This document shows, piece after piece, positions 5,490-9,631 of a stretch of 9,631 nt of DNA. The stretch lies in assembly GCA_904420255.1 (NCBI GenBank), contig CAJFUT010000161.1, positions 1 to 9,631 on the forward strand, written 5' to 3'. The DNA comes from an uncultured Angelakisella sp. (GTDB lineage Bacteria; Bacillota; Clostridia; Oscillospirales; Ruminococcaceae). A program made the position numbers and the translations under genes. The notes beneath the pieces are model-generated. The model saw only the letters and a program-made list of their open reading frames with translations, did no database searches and was not told the DNA's origin. Each line of letters begins with the position of its first letter. Position 1 is the stretch's first letter.

Positions 5490-8400
5490 ATGGTGGAAAC
5501 GGAAAAACAGGCGGCCAAATCCCTCAGCGACCTGATCACCGCCCAGTATATCGTGCTGCTGGACCGGGGGATGCGGGAATTCCTGCTGGAGGCCTTCCGC
5601 AGGGCGCTGCCGGAGCTGGACGACAACGCCTGGTGGGCCCTGCTGCTGGCGGAAACCGGCGCCGGGGGCGTTTCCCAGCTGCTCAGCCGGCCGGTCCGGG
5701 CCGTCCGGGCTGACCGGGAGGCGGGGGCGGCCCCCCTCTCCCTCCTGGATTTCTCCGGCTGCTGTAAGGTGCTGCTGTTCTACGACGTGGAGGAGGGGCC
5801 GGACGGCCCCCGGTTCGTGGACGTCTACCAGCGGGAAAGCGGCAACGCCCGCTTCTTCCAAAACATCTGGCTGCCCGCCTCCCAGCGCCGGGGCTACCTC
5901 CAGGCGGTGCGGGAGCTCCACGGCACCCGGAACCTGAAATCCCACATCAGCGGCCAGACCGGCTTCCTCACCGAGGCGGATTTCCAGCGGGTGATGAACT
6001 GCTGCCGCACCGTGATGCTCCCCATCCTGGACGCCTTCCCCGAGGAGGAGGAAGGGAACCGGCGGCTCTGGGAGCTCTGCCGCGGCTGGCAGGAGGACCG
6101 GCGGCGGGCGGAGCGGAAGGTGGGCCATCCCCCCTTCACCCGGGGGGAGCTGCTGGAGCGGCTGGAGCTCCAGGGCATCTCCCCCGCCCAGGCCCAGGAG
6201 GCCCTGGCCCGGCTCAAGGTGGATGCCCGGGGGGACCTGATCCTGGGCTGGGGCATCCGGGACCTGGAGGCCCTGGTGGTGAACCTGCTGCGTCCCCAGG
6301 GGGCCGCAGCCTCCCCCGCCGCTCCTGCCCCGGAGGAGGCCCCCGCCCCGGGAAAAAAGGCCTCCCTGGCCGGCATCCCGGAGCTGGAGCGGTGCCGCGG
6401 CGCCGGGGGGCTCCTTTCCGAGGAGGCCCTGGGATGGCTGGCGCGAAACTGCAACTTCCTTTCGGGGCAGAGCCTTTTCGCCACCCGCCAGGGGCGGGAA
6501 TGGCTGGGGGAGGGGCTTCTCCCCCTGCTGGCCCGGGAGAAGCGCCGGCTGCTGGTGGACGGCTCGGTGGCCTCCGCCCTCCTGGGCAGCGCCCGGGAGG
6601 AGGGGGAGGACCCCGCCGGGGAACGGGCCCGGCGGGAGGCCCGCACCGGGGTCAAGCTGCTGGCCCGGCTGGCCAAAGGGGGCCAGGCGGCGGTCTGCGG
6701 CAGCCTCTACCCCGACCAGTCGGTGCAGTATAACCTCCTGAAACTGATCCGGTCGGCGCCGGACCGGCTGTTCTGCGTCGTCACCGGGGACCGCTCGGTG
6801 ATCCGGCGGCTGGGGGGCCCCGGCTTTGACAACGCCGCGGCGGTGTCGGTGAAGGCAGACGGGACGGTGATCCTGAACCTTTCCACCCTCCCCGCCCCCA
6901 AGGAAACCCCGGCGCCGGAGCCCGCCGCCCCCGCTCCCGTCCCGGCTTCGGTCCGGGAAGCCTCCCCCGCCCCTTCCCCGGCCCCTTCCGGCGGCCTGCG
7001 GCTGCGCCGGGCCGGGAAGCCCTTTTATGTGGACCGGGAAAGCCTCCTGGCCTCCCCGGGGGGCGAGGGGACCATCTGCGCCACCCAGGACCCCCGGCTG
7101 GCGGCCAAGCTCTACCACCCCCACTGCCTCACCCCCCAGCGGGAGCAGAAGCTGACCCTGATGCTGGAGCGGGACCCCTGCATCGAGGCCCTGGCCTGGC
7201 CGGTGGATATCCTGGAGGATGAAAACGGGCGCTTCCAGGGCTTTGTGATGGAAAAGAAGGCCGGGGTGGAGATGGCGGTTTCGGTGATGCGCCCCAACCA
7301 GATGACCTCCCCCAAGTCCCCCCTCCCCGGCTGGACCCGCCTTTCCCTGGCGGAGCTCTGCGCCGCCATCGCCGGGGTCTTCGACCAGCTCCACCAGCGG
7401 GGCATCCTCATGGGGGACGTGAACCCCCGCAACTTCCTCATCCGGGACAGCCGCACCCCCTATTTCATCGACTGCGACAGCTACCAGATCGGCCCCTTCC
7501 GCTGCCCGGTGGGCACCCCCATCTTCACCGACCCGGAAATCTACCGCCGCCAGGGCACCGATACCCCCAATTATTCCGCCTTCGACCGCACCCTGGAAAA
7601 CGAGTATTACGCCCTGACCTCCCTCCTGTTCCAGGTGGTCATGCTGGGCAAGGCCCCCTTCTCCTCCACCCGGGGCACCAACCTCATCGATTCCATCAAG
7701 AGCTACCAGTTCGCCTTCCCCTTCGGGGAGGAGAGCGGCGGCCAGGACGCCCCCATCGGGGCCTACCGCATGATCTGGAGCCACCTCCCCTACCGGCTCA
7801 AGGAGGCCTTCCACCGGGTCTTCACCGGCAAGCGCCCCCGGCCCACCCCGGCGGAATGGAAGCGGCTCTTCCTCTTTTACGCCTCCCTCATCCGGGAGGG
7901 GAAGAGCACCGACGAGCTGCTGCCCCGCACCTATAAGGAGCTTCACGGGGAGGGCGCCGCCAAATTCATCACCGTCACCTGCAGCGAGTGCGGGCGGACC
8001 TTCACCATGGACGAGGAGAGCTACCAGCGCCGCTCCGATAAAGAGCACCTGCGCTGCCAGCTCTGCGCCGCCAACGCCCGGCTCAACAGCGCCATCCGGG
8101 TCCCGGCCCGCTGCGACGGCTGCGGCCAGGAAAAGCTCATCCCCCGGGGCCGGGTGGCGGAGATGTGGGAGAAAAAGCAGCCCCTCTACTGCGACGACTG
8201 CCTCAATTACCGCCGCCAGAACGTCCCCGCCGCCTGCTCCCGCTGCGGCAGGCAGTTCGAGGCCCCCAGGGGGGCGGTGGAGTCGGGCCGGAAGCTCCTC
8301 TGCCCCCAGTGCCGGGAGAAGGCCCGCGCCAAGGTGGACCTCCGCTGCCCCCGCTGCGGGAAGGAGTTCCAGGCCACGGCCATGCAGGTGGAAAACGCCC

Positions 8401-8591
8401 AGCGCAAGGGCTTCACCCTGGAGTGCGAGGACTGCCGCCGGGAGCTGGCGGAGCGGGTCCCCACCCGGTGCGGCCGCTGCGGCCGGGTGGCGCCCATCTC
8501 CCGCCGCACCATCGAGTGGGCCCGAAGCCAGGGGAAGGAGCCCTTCTGTGAGGACTGCCTGCGGGAAATCAAGGAGAGGAGAAGATACTGA
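5490..8591 (+). CDS. HEPN (Swt1-like)-PIN-protein kinase-zinc-ribbon multidomain protein
   Basis: This 1033-aa cytoplasmic protein has four recognisable parts. Residues 1-165 look like a Swt1-type HEPN domain, with the RNase motif RNLKSH (Arg147...His152). A helical connector and an Ala/Pro linker (269-291) follow. Residues about 300-467 look PIN-like: LLVDGS with Asp357, Asp409, and VVTGDRS with Asp434. A second Ala/Pro linker (468-502) leads to a divergent kinase (503-805). It has a Gly-rich SPGGEGTI loop, Lys540 in LAAKLY, GDVNPRN in the catalytic loop (Asp643, Asn648) and DCD (661-663) for DFG. The C-terminus (831-1023) holds five CxxC...CxxC zinc ribbons. The kinase recalls YegI (COG4248), whose helix-hairpin-helix tail is replaced here. 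The ATG at 5490 has AGGAGG (5477-5482) 7 nt upstream. The stop overlaps the next start (TGATG). Likely role: a phosphorylation-controlled RNase effector. HEPN, kinase and zinc ribbons are clear; the PIN call is less certain. Confidence 0.9.
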   Translation: MVETEKQAAKSLSDLITAQYIVLLDRGMREFLLEAFRRALPELDDNAWWALLLAETGAGGVSQLLSRPVRAVRADREAGAAPLSLLDFSGCCKVLLFYDVEEGPDGPRFVDVYQRESGNARFFQNIWLPASQRRGYLQAVRELHGTRNLKSHISGQTGFLTEADFQRVMNCCRTVMLPILDAFPEEEEGNRRLWELCRGWQEDRRRAERKVGHPPFTRGELLERLELQGISPAQAQEALARLKVDARGDLILGWGIRDLEALVVNLLRPQGAAASPAAPAPEEAPAPGKKASLAGIPELERCRGAGGLLSEEALGWLARNCNFLSGQSLFATRQGREWLGEGLLPLLAREKRRLLVDGSVASALLGSAREEGEDPAGERARREARTGVKLLARLAKGGQAAVCGSLYPDQSVQYNLLKLIRSAPDRLFCVVTGDRSVIRRLGGPGFDNAAAVSVKADGTVILNLSTLPAPKETPAPEPAAPAPVPASVREASPAPSPAPSGGLRLRRAGKPFYVDRESLLASPGGEGTICATQDPRLAAKLYHPHCLTPQREQKLTLMLERDPCIEALAWPVDILEDENGRFQGFVMEKKAGVEMAVSVMRPNQMTSPKSPLPGWTRLSLAELCAAIAGVFDQLHQRGILMGDVNPRNFLIRDSRTPYFIDCDSYQIGPFRCPVGTPIFTDPEIYRRQGTDTPNYSAFDRTLENEYYALTSLLFQVVMLGKAPFSSTRGTNLIDSIKSYQFAFPFGEESGGQDAPIGAYRMIWSHLPYRLKEAFHRVFTGKRPRPTPAEWKRLFLFYASLIREGKSTDELLPRTYKELHGEGAAKFITVTCSECGRTFTMDEESYQRRSDKEHLRCQLCAANARLNSAIRVPARCDGCGQEKLIPRGRVAEMWEKKQPLYCDDCLNYRRQNVPAACSRCGRQFEAPRGAVESGRKLLCPQCREKARAKVDLRCPRCGKEFQATAMQVENAQRKGFTLECEDCRRELAERVPTRCGRCGRVAPISRRTIEWARSQGKEPFCEDCLREIKERRRY
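6332..6359 (+). other. Possible programmed -1 frameshift signal in the HEPN-PIN linker
   Basis: The heptamer A AAA AAG (6353-6359) is in the correct reading phase (GGA AAA AAG codons). This is the slippery sequence used by E. coli dnaX. A Shine-Dalgarno-like GGAGGAGG lies at 6332-6339, 13 nt upstream, and GC-rich sequence able to fold lies downstream. A -1 shift would read on to 6733 and give a HEPN protein with about 124 foreign residues, without PIN, kinase or zinc ribbons. Purely a candidate; an ordinary Gly-Lys-Lys coding sequence is the simpler explanation. Confidence 0.2.
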
Positions 8592-9292
8592 TGGCAAACC
8601 CCCGTTCCCTCAAGGAGCTGCGGCTGCGCAGCGAGGAGCTGGCCCAGAACCCCAGCACCCGGGTGCCCATTGTGCTCTGCGTGGACACCTCCTATTCCAT
8701 GAGCATCGATAACCGCATCGGCCAGATGAACGACGGCATCCAGCGGTTCCTCCACGACATGGCCCGGGACCAGATCGCCGCCGACTCGGTGGAGCTCTGC
8801 GTGGTGGCCTACGGCGGCGCGGAGCCCCGGGAGGTCAGCTCCTTCCGCTCCATTGTGAACGCCCGGCTCCAGCCCATGGAGGCCGCCGGCGGCACCCACC
8901 TCTACCAGGGGGTGCGGATGGCCTGGCAGAACCTCCAGGAGCGGCTCCAGGAGTACCAGGAGTCCGGCATCGATTACTACCGCCCCTGGCTCATCATCAT
9001 CGGGGACGGCAACGACGATTCCCCCTCCTGGCAGCTGGACCGGCTGGGGGAAAGCCTCCTGGGGGAAACCCGGCAGAAGCACATCAACATCCTGGCCATC
9101 AACATCGGGGACGAGCGCCACGATATGCTGGACCGCCTCTCCCCCGACGGCCACGCCCACAAGCTCCACGACCTGAAATTCCACGAGTTCTTCTCCTGGC
9201 TGAGCCGCAACGTCCAGAAGATGAGCCAGAGCCTGGCCGGGGAGGAAAGCGAGATGGAGCCCACCACCTCCTGGGAAGACGCTTTGAGGTGA
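8591..9292 (+). CDS. vWA-domain protein, YegL/TerY-like
   Basis: This 233-aa protein is a single von Willebrand factor A domain. The metal-ion-dependent adhesion site is complete: Asp32-x-Ser34-x-Ser36 (DTSYS), Thr102 in GGTHLYQG and Asp139 in IIIGDGNDD. It has no signal peptide or membrane helix, so it is an intracellular adaptor, as for YegL and TerY. In TerY-P-type gene triads the vWA protein accompanies a kinase and a PP2C phosphatase, which is the arrangement here. The C-terminal tail after about 210 is polar and acidic and could be a docking or phosphorylation segment. The ATG at 8591 shares a base with the upstream TGA (TGATG), and a purine-rich GGAGAGGAG lies just before it, so translation is coupled. 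Its likely task is to hold kinase, phosphatase and target together in a metal-dependent way; the partner is not evident from sequence. Confidence 0.92.
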   Translation: MANPRSLKELRLRSEELAQNPSTRVPIVLCVDTSYSMSIDNRIGQMNDGIQRFLHDMARDQIAADSVELCVVAYGGAEPREVSSFRSIVNARLQPMEAAGGTHLYQGVRMAWQNLQERLQEYQESGIDYYRPWLIIIGDGNDDSPSWQLDRLGESLLGETRQKHINILAINIGDERHDMLDRLSPDGHAHKLHDLKFHEFFSWLSRNVQKMSQSLAGEESEMEPTTSWEDALR

Positions 9293-9296
9293 AGCC

Positions 9297-9631
9297 ATGG
9301 AAGAGATCAAGCTGAGCGCCGCCTCCCTCCGGGGGAGCCTCCACCGGGAAAACGGCGCCCCCTGCCAGGACCAGACCGCCCTCCTCCGGGAGGGGGGCGT
9401 GGCCGCCGCCGCCCTGGCCGACGGGGCCGGCAGCATGGCCCATTCCCACATCGGCGCCCGGGCGGCCGCCGGCGCCGTGGCGGCCCTCCTCTGCCGCCGG
9501 TTTGAGGAGCTTTTCCCCATGGCGGAGGGGGAGCTGGGCCGCCAGGTGCTGGGGACGGCCCTGGCGGCCCTGGCGGCCACCGGCCTGCCCCTGGAGGAGC
9601 TGGGCTGCACCCTCCTCTTTTACGCCTGCGG
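9297..9631 (+). CDS. PP2C-family serine/threonine phosphatase, YegK-like (partial, runs off the window)
   Basis: Only the first 111 residues are visible and the frame is open to the end. The N-terminal signatures of the YegK-type PP2C are present: a G-S-x-HRENGAPCQDQ segment (13-26; His16, Cys23, Gln24, Asp25) and ALADGAGSMAHSHIGA (39-54). The latter contains the DGAGS metal-binding aspartate, Asp42. GCTLLFYA at 103-110 is the next conserved PP2C strand. The protein should dephosphorylate Ser/Thr residues with Mn/Mg and counteract the kinase encoded two genes upstream. The ATG at 9297 follows the vWA stop by 4 nt. GAGGTG at 9286-9291 spans that stop and is a suitable ribosome site, so the three genes form one coupled operon. 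The remaining catalytic aspartates lie beyond the window. Confidence 0.88.
   Translation, partial: MEEIKLSAASLRGSLHRENGAPCQDQTALLREGGVAAAALADGAGSMAHSHIGARAAAGAVAALLCRRFEELFPMAEGELGRQVLGTALAALAATGLPLEELGCTLLFYAC

Noticed and set aside
5364..8597. 1077-codon open frame on the minus strand, antisense to the HEPN-PIN-kinase gene
   Set aside because: It mirrors the plus-strand gene almost exactly. Its translation is Gly/Pro/Ala/Leu-rich with no domain, as expected when GC-rich codons leave the complementary strand free of stops. The plus frame has clear motifs.
8207..9610. 467-codon open frame on the minus strand over the vWA and PP2C genes
   Set aside because: Low-complexity translation with no motif; the opposite strand encodes an intact vWA MIDAS and PP2C motifs in tidy operon order.
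1..9631. tRNA, rRNA, CRISPR repeats, insertion sequences or attachment sites
   Set aside because: No cloverleaf with TTCGANTC-type arm, no regularly spaced direct repeats, and no transposase or integrase motifs were seen on either strand.

Overview
The window is GC-rich, tightly packed bacterial DNA. The strong AGGAGG-type ribosome sites, a two-cluster ferredoxin with a flavodoxin-like domain (EFR1 type), the YqfO-like protein and the COG3044-type ABC ATPase all suggest a high-GC anaerobic Clostridia genome, for example a gut Oscillospirales. This placement is inference from gene content and style. I saw no tRNA, rRNA, CRISPR array, insertion sequence or integrase.

Layout. (1) At 93-1799 (+) there is a stand-alone ABC-class ATPase with a good sigma-A-type promoter at the very start of the window. 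(2) A strong hairpin with T-runs on both sides (about 1821-1877) separates it from a convergent four-gene block. (3) That block, 1896-5271 (-), reads WYL regulator, second WYL regulator, YqfO-like PII-fold protein, EFR1-type ferredoxin. Every junction overlaps (17, 11 and 4 nt), so it is almost certainly one translationally coupled operon. (4) A 218-nt intergenic region (5272-5489) holds two promoter candidates pointing outwards. They are interleaved, so each lies inside the other's leader. It also contains small palindromes and a terminator-like hairpin. (5) From 5490 onwards (+) comes the most striking part: a 1033-aa protein joining a Swt1-like HEPN domain (RNLKSH), a PIN-like nuclease domain, a divergent protein kinase and five zinc ribbons (20 cysteines). 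It is coupled by TGATG to a YegL/TerY-like vWA protein, followed 4 nt later by a PP2C phosphatase cut off by the window end.

How the genes may work together. Kinase, vWA and PP2C is the gene set of E. coli yegI-yegK-yegL and of the TerY-P triad known from comparative genomics of tellurite/stress systems. Here the kinase chain also carries two predicted ribonuclease domains. This suggests an RNA-cleaving stress or defence effector controlled by phosphorylation, with the vWA protein as metal-dependent adaptor and PP2C as the opposing phosphatase. The divergent WYL proteins are ligand-sensing regulators of a class often found beside defence loci, and are the obvious candidate controllers. No experimental role can be read from the sequence; the domain calls rest on visible motifs, not on a database search.
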